Source of the DNA: Hamiltosporidium magnivora
Lineage: Eukaryota; Microsporidia; Dubosqiidae
Reading direction: 5' to 3'
NCBI GenBank assembly: GCA_004325065.1
Contig: PITI01000124.1
Coordinates: 1 to 20,406 of the forward strand
Length of the DNA stretch: 20,406 nucleotides
Shown here one piece after another: positions 1 through 9,900 of the stretch. The notes beneath the pieces were generated by a model. That model worked only from the letters and a program-made list of their open reading frames with translations, searched no databases and was not told the DNA's origin. Numbering within the stretch: position 1 is the stretch's first letter; each line of letters opens with the position of its first letter. A program made the translations under genes and the position numbers.

Positions 1-267
1 AGAAGAATAGAAGTATAAATGGTAAATTAAACAAATTAAATATAAAATAGGAAGATACACAAGAGTAACTAATTATTTGGATATGAAATATTAAGGAAGT
101 ATTATATGTATAGATATAGAGAGAATGTAAAATTATTATTTAGAAGGATGAAAAACTATGATTTATATAATAAAGTTTAATATAAATAATTTATGTATTT
201 TACTTACTTTAGATGTAAATAAGTTATTTTTGCAATATCTTTAACAGTTAAGTGGATACTAAATGAT

Positions 268-443
268 AAATATTACTAGGAAATACTATAAGGATTACTA
301 AATATTACTAGGAATTACTATAAAAATTACTATAATCATTACTAGAGCATATTAGAATGTAAGAGTATAATCATTACTAGAAATATTACTAGGAAATACT
401 ATAAAGATTACTAAATATTACTAGAAATTACAATAAAAATTAA
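268..443. repeat. ATTACTA-rich direct repeats 3' of the HSP70-like gene
   Basis: Two near-identical blocks begin at 268 and 381 (period 113). Each starts AAATATTACTAGGAAATAC and runs about 65 bp with few changes. A second 16-base repeat, TATAATCATTACTAGA, occurs at 331-346 and 366-381. The heptamer ATTACTA recurs throughout. The array ends about 15 bp before the stop codon of the minus-strand gene, so it forms that gene's 3' flank and perhaps part of its 3' UTR. The rest of 1-267 is AT-rich spacer in which I see no gene. Confidence 0.85.
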
Positions 444-458
444 TATTTTTAATTAAAA

Positions 459-2855
459 TTATAACTCAGTCTTTTCAAAAGAAGGTGTTTCATTAAAGGG
501 TGGTAAGACTTCATTTTCTTCAGAGGGTAAAGTTGGAATATCTTCTTTCTCTTTATCTTCTTTCCCTTTATTATCCTTATCTTTATTATCCTTCTCTTTC
601 ACTTTATTATCCTTATCTTTCTCTTCTTTCTCAATTCTCTCTTTCTCTTCTTTCTGCAACTTCTCTTTCTCAATTCTCTCTTTCTCAATTCTCTCTTTTT
701 CTTCTTTCATTCTTTGTATTCGTGTGGTAATAATTCGATGTTTTGATTTTAAATTAACAAACTGATTTAAGAATTCTGAATGTCCGATTTCTTTGTTTTC
801 TTTGTTATTTTCAAACCAAGTCTTAACACTAACAAATACATCTCTAAGTTCAACAAGGTGTTCACTTCCTATGTTCTTTATTTCTTTAGTAGAGGTATCA
901 GTAGGAATGGTAGTATTTACATCTCTAGTAATATTCTCTTTGTTAATATTCTCTTTGTTAATATTCTCTTTAGTAATATTATCTTTGTTAGTATTCTCTT
1001 TGTTAGTATTCTCTTTACTGATATCTTCTTTACTATGATCCTTTATATCTTCATTAGTAATATTCTCTTTACTAAAATCTTCTAGGTCTACAAATAAATT
1101 CTCTTTTTCAAGTTCTGAGATTAAATTGTCTAACTGTTTAACACCTTCACCTCTTCTTTCAATTTCTTTGGCTTTTCTTTCTTTTTCACGGATTCGTTTA
1201 GAATTTTCTTCAATTTTATTTTTTATTAAAGAAATAAAATTTTCCATTTCTTTTAAATTAGAAAATTGTTTTTTTGCTTTTTCAATTATTTCGCCAATTT
1301 CTGTGTCAGAAAATTCACTGAAATTTTTTAAAAGATTTTGGCCTTCAAACTTTTCAAGAGTATTTTTAAAGTCATTTCGTATTTTAATTTCTTTAATAAC
1401 ATTTTCAATTATTTTGTTGGATTTGGAATTTCCAAATAAGGTGTCTGAAGTTGGATATAAAATTCTTTCGTCTTGTATTTTTACATGCTTTTCTCCTAAA
1501 TACGCAGCACCAAATGAAATACTGTCTTTATTGGTATACTTGGTTTCAAAATCAAATGGAAAAATATTTTGGAACATTTTCATTTCTACAAAATTTGAAC
1601 AAAATAATGTTTTAAATTCTTTATTCTCAATTTTACTTTTTATTTCTTCTTTTATATTTTCAAATTTTGTTTTTTTTTCTAAAATAATTTTTAAAAAAAT
1701 ATTTTTTATTTCTTTTAAATCAAAAAATGTGTTAAACAACACAAATTTAACTTCTTTGTTTAAATTGTAGGTTTTTATGTCTAAAGGTTTGTAAATATCA
1801 TCGTTTCTTATGATTCCTTCAATTATTTTTTTTATTATTTTTGATAAATCACAAAATAAAAAATTATTGTTTTCTTGAGTAACTGTTTTGTCTCTTGGGT
1901 AACATATAAGGGTTGGTATTTCAACTGAGGATCCTTTTGATTCTAAAAATTCTTTTTTAAAATTGGTTACTGTTATATCTTCTACGATTGAGTAAAATGT
2001 TGATTTTATTGTTTTGTCACTGAAATCTTCTGATTCGAGGTGAAATAAATTTTTAAAATTTACTTTTTTTTCTGTTTTTTTTACTGAATACATTGAAAAT
2101 ACAGATTTTATACCTCTTGTAGAGATTACAAGGTAATTTCTTCCTTCGTCTTTATTATTGTCTTTCTCTTTTTCATCTTTCTTTTCTTTCTTTTCATTTT
2201 CATCTTTCTGTTCTTTATCACTTTTCTCATCTTTCTCAGTTTTAACTTCACTGTCGGCTTTAACTTCATTCTCAGTTTTCTCATCATTCTTTTCATTCTC
2301 ACTATTTTTCTTAACTTCTTCTTCTGTTTCGATGGGAAGTGCTGAGATATAATCTGCTAGAAAACAAAGAGATTCTGGTACAACCATAGAAACTTTGTAA
2401 TCTGCTTTATGAAAAGACAGAAACAACTGTTGGGACTGTTCTTTAGTGAGATAAGATCGCTTTGACAAAACACATTTAAATTTGTTATTTTCCAGATTTA
2501 AATATTTAACAAAAAGAAAATTTAAGGCTGTAAAATTTAAAGGTGACTCTAAATTAGGAATCTTAAAATGTTTTTCTTTGTTTTCTAAAATTACTAAATA
2601 CGGAACTTTTTCACACAAATCTTTACTCTCAAAACAAAAAATATCTGAAAGGTCTTCAATAGTAAAATAAGAAAGGAATTTTGTAGGTGACATTTCTTTA
2701 AGGTCTAATATTGTAGGTCGCGATAAACTTCCATTTATCTTGTATACAACTCTTCGAGATCGAATATTTTGAGCTGTTCTCATTTCATCTGAATAGTCAA
2801 TTCCAAGTATTTCGCATTTTATTGCAAAAATGAAAAAAGAAAGAAATATTATCAT
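459..2855 (-). CDS. Divergent ER-luminal HSP70-family chaperone (LHS1/GRP170-like)
   Basis: This is an intronless 798-residue protein and the clearest gene in the window. Residues 1-14 are a hydrophobic signal peptide, followed directly by GIDYSDEMRT, which sits where HSP70s carry the GIDLGTT phosphate loop. A degraded nucleotide-binding domain spans about 17-455. It ends in DSISFGAAYLG (444-454), matching the 'ADEAAAMGAAY' segment of the HSP70 ATPase fold. Two charged insertions interrupt the fold or tail: a Lys/Glu/Asp tract at about 176-238 and Asn/Lys/Glu repeats of the type KENINKEN at 596-645. The C-terminal part (about 665-712) resembles the helical lid, then comes a Lys/Glu coiled-coil-like tract (714-772). 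The protein ends in KTEL, a KDEL-like ER-retrieval tail. Signal peptide plus KTEL places it in the ER lumen. Greater length and divergence than BiP favour the LHS1/GRP170 branch, whose members act with BiP in protein import and folding. The canonical glycine-rich ATP-binding loops are not recognisable, so ATPase activity is doubtful. The family call is firm; the subfamily is inferred. Confidence 0.82.
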   Translation of the reverse strand: MIIFLSFFIFAIKCEILGIDYSDEMRTAQNIRSRRVVYKINGSLSRPTILDLKEMSPTKFLSYFTIEDLSDIFCFESKDLCEKVPYLVILENKEKHFKIPNLESPLNFTALNFLFVKYLNLENNKFKCVLSKRSYLTKEQSQQLFLSFHKADYKVSMVVPESLCFLADYISALPIETEEEVKKNSENEKNDEKTENEVKADSEVKTEKDEKSDKEQKDENEKKEKKDEKEKDNNKDEGRNYLVISTRGIKSVFSMYSVKKTEKKVNFKNLFHLESEDFSDKTIKSTFYSIVEDITVTNFKKEFLESKGSSVEIPTLICYPRDKTVTQENNNFLFCDLSKIIKKIIEGIIRNDDIYKPLDIKTYNLNKEVKFVLFNTFFDLKEIKNIFLKIILEKKTKFENIKEEIKSKIENKEFKTLFCSNFVEMKMFQNIFPFDFETKYTNKDSISFGAAYLGEKHVKIQDERILYPTSDTLFGNSKSNKIIENVIKEIKIRNDFKNTLEKFEGQNLLKNFSEFSDTEIGEIIEKAKKQFSNLKEMENFISLIKNKIEENSKRIREKERKAKEIERRGEGVKQLDNLISELEKENLFVDLEDFSKENITNEDIKDHSKEDISKENTNKENTNKDNITKENINKENINKENITRDVNTTIPTDTSTKEIKNIGSEHLVELRDVFVSVKTWFENNKENKEIGHSEFLNQFVNLKSKHRIITTRIQRMKEEKERIEKERIEKEKLQKEEKERIEKEEKDKDNKVKEKDNKDKDNKGKEDKEKEDIPTLPSEENEVLPPFNETPSFEKTEL

Positions 2856-2880
2856 TTTTTTTAAGGGGGATTTAAAATAT
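2856..2880 (-). promoter_or_regulatory. Microsporidian-type CCC start signal upstream of the HSP70-like gene
   Basis: Read on the minus strand, the bases before the ATG are TTTAAATCCCCCTTAAAAAA. A run of five C (complement of G at 2865-2869) lies 9 nt before the ATG, preceded by an AAAT-type AT box. C- or G-triplet motifs just upstream of start codons are a described microsporidian signature. In such AT-rich surroundings a run of five C stands out. It also supports choosing this ATG as the start. Function is inferred from position and resemblance only. Confidence 0.55.
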
Positions 2881-2940
2881 AAAATAAAATATTTTTTTTT
2901 CCGTTAAATTTTTTTTTTAATTTATTTTAAATCCATTTGT

Positions 2941-3095
2941 AATTATTTTATTGGTTGAAAAATATTTTTTTTAATTAAAATAGTTTTTTATTGGGTGAAA
3001 AATATTTTTATAATTAAAATAGTTTTTTATCGAAATAGATCTTTTATAATTAAAATAGTTTTTTATCGAAATAGATCTTTTTTAATTAAAAATTT
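2941..3095. repeat. Short tandem repeat, units of about 36-39 bp
   Basis: Units starting AATTAAAATAGTTTTTTAT begin at 2973, 3012 and 3048. A truncated unit starts at 3084 and a more divergent one at 2941. Units 3012 and 3048 are nearly identical (36 bp, ending in CGAAATAGATCTTTT). The earlier units carry TTGGGTGAAAAATATTTTT instead, so there are two subtypes. The array lies 85 bp upstream of the HSP70-like start, and the open frame across 2995-3186 is a by-product of it. Confidence 0.85.
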
Positions 3096-3099
3096 GTTT

Positions 3100-4120
3100 A
3101 GTGTGTATAACGATGTGTTTAATGGTATTAGGTGGTGTTTAGATGTGCTTTGTATTATTAGGTGGTGGTTTTTAGTATTTATATAAATTTGCTTATTAAG
3201 AAAAAATAGAGATTGATTTATTTTTTTAAAATTTATGTAAAAAAAATAGTAAATCTATTTATATTCAACTAAAGACTACTGTTTGATTTTAATTTATTTT
3301 TATTTTTTATTGGTGATTTTACTGTTTTGAAAAGGGATTTAGCTTTCTACTTTGGTTTTATGAATTTCGGTAAAAATTAAAAATTTTAACTAAAAAAATA
3401 GCTATAGAGTGCCTTTTACTTTGTACCTTATTTATATCCTATTTTTTTATTGTTTTATTTAATTATTGTAATCAGTTTCTACATTCGGGTGTTGGGTGTA
3501 TTATATGTCTATAATTCATCATTATTTGCTATTATTTCTTTACTACGTTATATATCAACAGATAAAAAAATGAGAGGAAAGTTCGGGTCTTTTTATACGA
3601 TTATTAAAGATTTTCAAAGTCTTCTTGAAAAAATAAATTTCAGAAATAATTTTTCCAATTATTAGATTAAATATATTTTTAATTAAAACTAGTGCTTCGT
3701 ATTTTTTATACTTAATTTGTTAATTTTATATCGATACAGTACAGATTTATTACATATGATATTATTTAAACACAATATCCATACTTCATTTTATTATATT
3801 GAATTAGATTTTATATTTAATAAAACATATTCTGAGAATTAATTAATTAAAATGTATAGCTTTTTAAGAAAAAAAATATAAAATTTTAAATAATGGGATG
3901 TACTCTGGTTGTTTTTGATTCGATTTGAAAGTGTATTTCATATTTTTATACTGATGAATGAAATATTCGTTAATTATACTTTTAGATAAGAAATTTATTT
4001 TGTTTGGAGAATGCCCATAGTACTACTATATTAGTATCGTGGTTTTATGAACTTCTAACTTCCAGAACAGAACTTATAAAATGCCCTACTGGTTTTTAAT
4101 TGCAAGTAAATACCTACTTC
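3100..4120. other. Gene-poor AT-rich stretch
   Basis: I recognise no gene here. The longest open frame is 71 codons on the plus strand (3450-3665), with a hydrophobic start and a basic, helical-looking second half (LLRYISTDKKMRGKFG). It has no recognisable relative and no C- or G-rich start signal, so I do not call it a gene. It could be the eroded 5' part of the duplicated gene that becomes recognisable at 4129. Confidence 0.5.
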
Positions 4121-4128
4121 TTCCTGTC

Positions 4129-5178
4129 TTGAATTTTCTTTAAAGATGTAAATTCGAATCACCCAAGAGAGCAGAAATCCAAAAGTCGGAAAATAATAAT
4201 CAATCCAAACTTGCATTAGTAGAAAATCGAGCTTGTAAAATATAGGTTGAATTAAGATAATCTTTAATTCAGCTTAATGGCGGATTTGAATGTTGAATTA
4301 GAAACATAAAACTTCACACAATAATAGAAATCTAGAAATTATGAGCTGTTGGATATTCTGGTTTATTTCGGGGAATCAGAAAATTAACTCGTGATAGCCC
4401 GAGAAAGCAAATTGATTGCTATATACACAATATAAATACATTTAGGCGTGCAGAAATAAAGTGTATATATTGGTAGATTTTTGAAAGATCAATAATGTAT
4501 TTAGCGATGGAAAATTTTTAAATGCCTAGACACAACTATACAAATATTCTCAGACAATTGGTTTGATATGAACGTCTAAATAATTTTAATAAAATTAAAT
4601 TTAAGTCTTAGAAACTAATCAGAAGTCACACACTTCAACAGTTTGAACGCATTTGTGCGGAAATATTAAGATATGGCTTTATAAATCTGGAATTTTAATT
4701 TTAAATAAGACTAAAATCAAGATGGATGCCTTGAATTAGGAATCGCGTTTCAAGGCTCTTTCAAATTAAATCCAATTATCAAACTAAAGATAGAAGACTT
4801 CTTGTTATGAATTCAAGTCTAATTTAAAAATTTGTTGAACTGGTTTTTGATATTTTAGCGAAACAATATATAATAGCAAAATATTATAATTAATACATTA
4901 AAAATCGGTAGTTTTGGCATAATGAATCTCATAACCCGGATTATTGACAGCGAAATTCAGTAAAAATTCTTTATATTTATTCTTAAAAGAACTGAATTTT
5001 TATCGCGCAAAGAATAATATAAAAAAATGTGAGATAGCTACAGAACTGCTTTGCATTATACGCGCTAATCCGCACACATATTTTAGCAATACAGCAGTTT
5101 TAGACTCAATTCACAAAAATAGCAAACTTGAATTGTATAAAAGAAAGACAAGTAATCCAGAAATTTAATATGGAAGAT
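4129..5178 (+). pseudogene. Decayed unknown gene, copy I of an old duplication
   Basis: The stretch is full of stops and shifts but is collinear with 12843-13937. Matching blocks are 4129-4200 with 12843-12910, 4443-4497 with 13171-13223, 4525-4580 with 13251-13306, 4862-4908 with 13617-13665, and 5048-5178 with 13802-13937. The offset stays at 8714-8757 throughout. Plus-strand reading around 4570-4680 gives FNKIKFKS, SHTLQQFERICAEILRYG, which pairs with LNKFKFMSKK, NHSVQEIL in the other copy, so a protein was probably encoded in this direction. The open frame at 4944-5168 is part of it. I do not recognise the protein. The boundaries are those of visible similarity and the true gene may have started further left. 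Confidence 0.6.
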
Positions 5179-5559
5179 GATTTGGTTGGAATCTCGATGA
5201 AAGTCAGAGGGAAAATAAAAATTTTTTAAGGGAATTTAGTTTTTATTTTTACCTCTTTTTTTATCAATTTACAATGAAAAATTTAAATATTACAAAATAT
5301 ATAACTTTAATAACTATTTGAATTTCGCATTAAATTTTCTATTTGTTATGGTACTTGTTAAAATTAGAAAACTATTTATCAAAAGCTTCGAAATACAAGT
5401 AAGAAACGATAGTAACATAGAGATGTAATTTTTTTTCTTAGAAAGGCATAATTAGCAAAATCATGTTATGTTTGAAATAGAAGACTTAACACCTAGATTC
5501 TTTCTCTATGAAGGATTATTTTCTGCTGTACGTTTTGTGATAAGAAATATAACCGAATA

Positions 5560-6260
5560 TTGCTTTAGTGTAATTGAAAACTTCGAAATCGGAATTCATG
5601 GTATAATTTATATCATTTGAGGATATACTTTTGAATTGCCATATGATGCCGTCAGAGCCATGCATGATTTTTCAGATGCAACTATAACAGACACTATTAA
5701 AGAACCTAAGATATCTAATGCAAAACGATTGCTTGTATTCTTGTGAAAAAATTGTTGGGCGTGAACAGGTAGGTAAATATATGAAATAGTTATAGTCAAA
5801 AGAAAGTATAATAGATGAGTCTTATTTGCCCACAATGGGTGTGAGGAGCTATTTTGAGAACGATAAAGAGGTTATATATGCAAATTGTTACAAATAGAAC
5901 TTTTGGTTTTTTAAAAAATTCTAGATATAATATATCTTTTAAGATGAACCTTATATTCCGATGAACACCGTTCATGCCTACAACAATTGGAGAGAAAATT
6001 TCTTTTCTTATGATAGTGTAAACCATTTAACATTTTTATTCGGAACAGGTATTAATAACAACATAATCGAAAATTTATAGTCGAGATCAAAAAGTTTTAA
6101 AACAAAACATAATTTTAACAAAACGCAAAAGTTGCATGATTTCATTTACGAATATATTTTTAAAAAGGACCATCGATTTAAACCTAAAAGTAAACTTTTT
6201 GAAAATTACTGAAAGTATATATTTAATAAAGCGGATATTATTTTACACGAATTTTGTTAA
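5560..6260 (+). pseudogene. Merlin-like (IS1595/IS1016-type) DDE transposase remnant
   Basis: The reading is on the plus strand with at least one frameshift. Near 5633-5690 it gives ELPYDAVRAM and SDATITD, resembling the helix-turn-helix region before the catalytic core. At 5811-5831 comes IIDESYLP, matching the 'EIDES' first catalytic motif. Near 5955-5990 is PMNTVHAYNNW, the position of 'PGT.I.SD.W'. From 6018 it reads VNHLTFLFGTG, then NNNIIENL followed by TAG at 6078-6080. This matches the family's 'VNHS.NFV...G.HTN.IE..W' block, with the Glu kept (6069-6071) and the usual Trp codon turned into a stop. The frame continues as SRSKSFK, then HDFIYEYIFKK, and ends at TAA 6258-6260. Stops after NCYK and at 6078 and 6210 show that it is dead. 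I see no convincing terminal inverted repeats. The element interrupts the duplicated segment. Confidence 0.6.
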
Positions 6261-6587
6261 TAAAAATTAAATAGAGAAAAATGCGACAAAAATAAATTTC
6301 ATTTCTCTCTAACCGTATCTAATGTTCAACCGAAGATTTTAATAATAATGGCAGGCCGAAACGATTATGGGTCGAAAGAGAAAATAAATATGGAATTTAC
6401 GGAATATAATCAATTTAAAATAAATCCATGCTGTAAAATCTTTATATAGTAGTTTCTTAATTTTTTTCCCTGCTTAATTTTTAAGTTTCCTTTATTGGCA
6501 ATATTAAATTCCAAACGGAGCAAATAATTATTTAGAAAAAATCATAAATTAAATTTTTTTAAAAAAAGAAATTCTAGCTTCCATATA

Positions 6588-7001
6588 ATGAATTCCTCTT
6601 TGAAATTGAATGTTGCGAACTTATTAAGACAGAATGACTTTTCTCGCTTAGATTCCACAAACGAATCATTAAACTCAGACCAGGAAAATAATTTCAAACT
6701 TCAACAACAAGACATCACGAACATAATCATATTTTTTATATTAATGACGGCATTGTTTACTCTTAATTGGATACAAATCTCAAACTTATCGAATGAGCAT
6801 GCAGTAAAACTAACATTATTGGCTGGTTTTTCAATATTTATAAAAATATTTTATTTGATTTATTCATTTTTTGAATTAAAAAACGTAAAGCGATCTTTTT
6901 ATTGCCACGAAATATCTTTTTATAACATAACGATGTTGATTATACTTATAGTTGATATTATTTCGGGATCATTTTATTTCACTTACCATAAGGTTCAATA
7001 A
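6588..7001 (+). CDS. Small three-pass membrane protein, paralogue 1
   Basis: This 137-residue protein belongs to no family I recognise. A polar N-terminus of about 42 residues contains NESLNSDQENN. It is followed by hydrophobic segments at about 45-64, 74-95 and 110-132, with a basic loop (LKNVKRS) between the second and third. It pairs with the protein at 14176-14595: 64 of 137 positions are identical by hand count, without a gap until the last residues. The ATG is fixed by the shared context TTCCATATAATGAA in both copies, and by stops upstream here. No C- or G-run start signal is obvious. An open frame of this length, with an equally long paralogue, stands out against the decay around it and suggests selection. 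Function is unknown; a membrane location is inferred. Confidence 0.65.
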   Translation: MNSSLKLNVANLLRQNDFSRLDSTNESLNSDQENNFKLQQQDITNIIIFFILMTALFTLNWIQISNLSNEHAVKLTLLAGFSIFIKIFYLIYSFFELKNVKRSFYCHEISFYNITMLIILIVDIISGSFYFTYHKVQ

Positions 7002-7017
7002 AATATTTTCATTAAAA

Positions 7018-7135
7018 TCTGTGATTTTATTCATTCTTCTTTGATAAAATATACTTTAAATCTAAGATTAATACTTGATTGTTAAAAATAATCCCAAATA
7101 GTCGTCATTTGTACTAAATTAATTCAAACCCCGTA
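7018..7135 (+). repeat. Duplicated 3' flank of the membrane-protein gene
   Basis: The bases after the stop still match those after paralogue 2. GATTTTATTCAT plus TCTTC near 7023-7050 matches 14665-14690, and TAATCCCAAATAGTCGTCATTTG near 7088-7112 matches about 14752-14775. Similarity fades by about 7135 here and about 14815 there, marking the right edge of the duplicated segment. Beyond it this copy runs into the retrotransposon remnant. Confidence 0.5.
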
Positions 7136-7258
7136 AAATGATCTAAGGCGCTTTCTTAATTGGTTAAGCCTATCTATTAAGCTCCATCAGGGTCCAATAT
7201 AGCTCTCGCTTACTATATTTCCTCTTTCATTTTTAATAGTTTCTTGCACACTATAATT

Positions 7259-8450
7259 CATAGTTACTCAATGATTTGCAGCTCATTAAGAGCCTTGGTC
7301 TCATTTGCTATAAACTTTTGATTGTCATGATGAAGCAAAATATTTTCCATTCGTCTTAACCAAAGTTACTGAGATTTTGTTTTTAAATCATCTAGCCATC
7401 TAGTTTTGGAACGACCAGAAAGCATCGACATTGGGATTATACATATAACCTCTTTTCAATGCTTTTCTTTCTAGCATTCCTCCAGATGGCGTAGTCGTCG
7501 GATTCTTGTTCTTTTAACATCGTTTACCCATTCTTTATACCAAAATAAATGCTGGGGCTCAATTTCTTACGTGTTCTCCACATTCTTGCTGGTTTATTAT
7601 TGGCTCGCAAATTTTGATGAATCTTTTGACCTTAATGCGTAACATCACTTCATTACGCTTTGCCAATATTTAAGTTTTGTAGCCGTACATCACTATGGAT
7701 CTCAAAATATTCATATGTGTTATTTTTTGCTTCACCGCTTAAAGGTCATGATTATAGGATTTCTTGTGAGTCAATATATGCATTATTTCCTGCAACATTC
7801 TACTATTATTTGTCAGAAGCACTCCTAGATATTCAATAAAAAGCTATAATCTCGAAGTGGTTAGAATTTACGTATAAAGGCAATATTATCCAGATTTCTC
7901 GGAGTCATCATGTACTCTGTTTTTTTCGGTCGTATGAAACTCTGCCTTTCGTGTTTCATGTTCAATCTTCCTGATAGATCTGCAGAGCGGTTTAATCTTT
8001 TTCGCTATGTCATCAATGTCATCGTACAGCCTAAATACTGTACTTCTTTGTTGTATATATGCTTTCGAAGCATTTCTTACCATTATAATAGCTTTTTTGG
8101 CAGGGATTATAAAAGGCATACGGGAAAGTGCATTCCCTTTGTGCTTTTATATCTCTGGTTACATTTTTGTATTTTTAGCTCTCCGTTATTTACTATTATT
8201 CGCCTTTGAATCGACAGATATTCAAAACAAATGGAGTGATTTTCTTCTTAAATTTAATAGAGATCAATTTAAAAACCGTTTATATAATTGGGTAATTCAA
8301 TCAATTTCTAAAAAAATCTGTTATCATTGTATAAGATATTTTGGCATATAAAAAATGGGCATAGATGTATTCGCTAAAGAAAAGTTTAAATGCAATTTTT
8401 TAGATACTTGTAAACTGTTCTAATCAATTTCATTATTCTCCTTCAAGAAT
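7259..8450 (-). pseudogene. Non-LTR retrotransposon (LINE) remnant: reverse transcriptase and C-terminal region
   Basis: On the minus strand the motifs of a LINE-type reverse transcriptase appear in order across several frames. They are MKLIRTVYKYLKN (about 8435-8395), FFxKLIELPNYI (about 8310-8280), VNNGELKIQ (about 8190-8165), KGNALSRMPF (the 'RQGDALSCLLF' block, about 8138-8110), and RSTVFRLYDDIDDIA (the YADD catalytic box with one residue lost, about 8047-8005). Then come KKTEYMMT (about 7925-7900), FIEYLGVLLTNNSRM (about 7840-7795), LRSIVMYGYKT (about 7706-7674), a stretch like the C-terminal 'RIRWLRHLE', and GRSKTRWLDDLK (about 7416-7380). The reading ends KALNELQIIE and a stop at about 7259. 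At least three frameshifts and several stops make it dead. Clade is not assigned. The 5' half with the endonuclease is not recognisable upstream. Confidence 0.8.
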
Positions 8451-9900
8451 GTTATTTCTCAAAATATATGTCATAATAAGAACTAATTTAACCTAAAAAG
8501 AGTCAAAATTGGACATATTCTTTATATTTGTGTACAGGAAATTTTATTGGGCCCTTTTAACAGTAGAAAAATAGCACGAGACTCGGTTAATTCATTTTTA
8601 ATATGCTTTTTTCTCTAGGTTTTAGAAATAAAATTTACAAATTTGCGGAAATGTTCTATAATTATCGATATTTAGAATTATTCGAGGTAATTATGGGTGT
8701 TACTGTTATGTTGTTTTATCCTACGCATCGGAGCAATCACTAAGCTTGGTTACCATACGCATTCTAATTCTAGTAACAGAACAGAAACTTATTTAATAGT
8801 AGGTACCATTACATTAGCCTTGCTTTGTTTTCTGCTATTATGCTAAACGAAGGGAATTATTAAAACCTAATTTCCAACAGAAAAGCACAAATTTTGATAT
8901 CTTTATGGCATCGTCTTTTGCGCATTTATATGCGCAAACTCTTTTTTAAAGCCTGATCCACTTTTTAGCTCTATTTAATCAATTTTATTCTTCCGTCATA
9001 TATTTTATAACCTATTTTGCACTTTCTACTAAGCTTCCGCTCTTTGATTTTACTCCATCGTCTATAACTTGATAATTAGTAATTGAAAGCAGCTCAAAAA
9101 GATTATTTTTGAAACGATGGCTGTCTTAGGTAGTATCAGCACCGAAAAACAATGTTTAAATATAGAAATTTAAATAATTCATTTACCAATTTTGAAGTCT
9201 AATGTTTTATTTTTTATTAAATGAAAGTTTTTGCGTATTCATGAAATCATTAACCAAGTAATGTTTCATATATTTATTATTAGATCTCTTAAGATTTACA
9301 CGATTCTTTATGCTGACCGAATTTAAAATATGTCGTTGAATTTTTTTTCTTTATTTATACAATATATACACATTCACATTTTAGTTACAATAAAGTTATC
9401 TAGTATATAAAATATAAACACAAAAGAAAAAAAACCTAAGAATAGAAAGCCTCGATACATTTATAGACTGTTTTATGCTGTTTAGCTATATATCTAAAAG
9501 CCAATACTTCTTTCGATTTGTAAACATAATAAAAGCTAAAAAAATAGAAAACAGTAAAATAGTTAGGCATGAAAAAATGTATTTGATTTGATAATTTGTA
9601 TATATAGAAAAGGTATAAAAAAATGAAGGTAGCTAAAAAGAAAAAAAGTGATGGAACCTGCAAAGAAGATAATAAAGTAAAAAAGCGAGCAAATCATCTA
9701 AAAAAATAGTCACCAACAGGCTCCCCAGCACACCCACCTGTCATTCGAAACGCATTTATAGAACAATCATAGTGTAAATCAAGCATGTCGATATGTTTTA
9801 TTAACAACATGCCCTTGTTATCTACACCTAAAAACAATTAAGTGAAGAACCCTATGAGCCAGATATAAAGCTAGTAATAAAATCGCCCGTGTTTACCTAT
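8451..9900. other. Unrecognised decayed DNA
   Basis: No gene is supported here. If the LINE was once complete, its endonuclease and linker would lie at 8450 and upward on the minus strand. I found no endonuclease motif there, only a short open stretch near 8985-9060 (RRWSKIKERKLSRKCKIGYK). A 75-codon hydrophobic minus frame at 9436-9663 mirrors a Lys-rich AT stretch on the plus strand and is not called. Confidence 0.4.

Noticed and set aside
500..1085. Ser/Leu-rich plus-strand frames
   Set aside because: They are complementary to the Lys/Glu- and Asn-rich low-complexity coding region of the HSP70-like gene.
2995..3186. 63-codon frame upstream of the chaperone
   Set aside because: It is produced by translating the tandem repeat (FYRNRSFIIKIV twice) and has no other support.
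8007..8351. 114-codon plus-strand frame resembling a membrane protein
   Set aside because: It lies antisense to the reverse transcriptase motifs on the minus strand, and hydrophobic runs are expected opposite Lys/Glu-rich coding DNA. No start signal or paralogue supports it.
9436..9663. 75-codon hydrophobic minus-strand frame
   Set aside because: The complementary strand is Lys- and stop-rich AT DNA that gives hydrophobic frames by composition. There is no start signal or relative.
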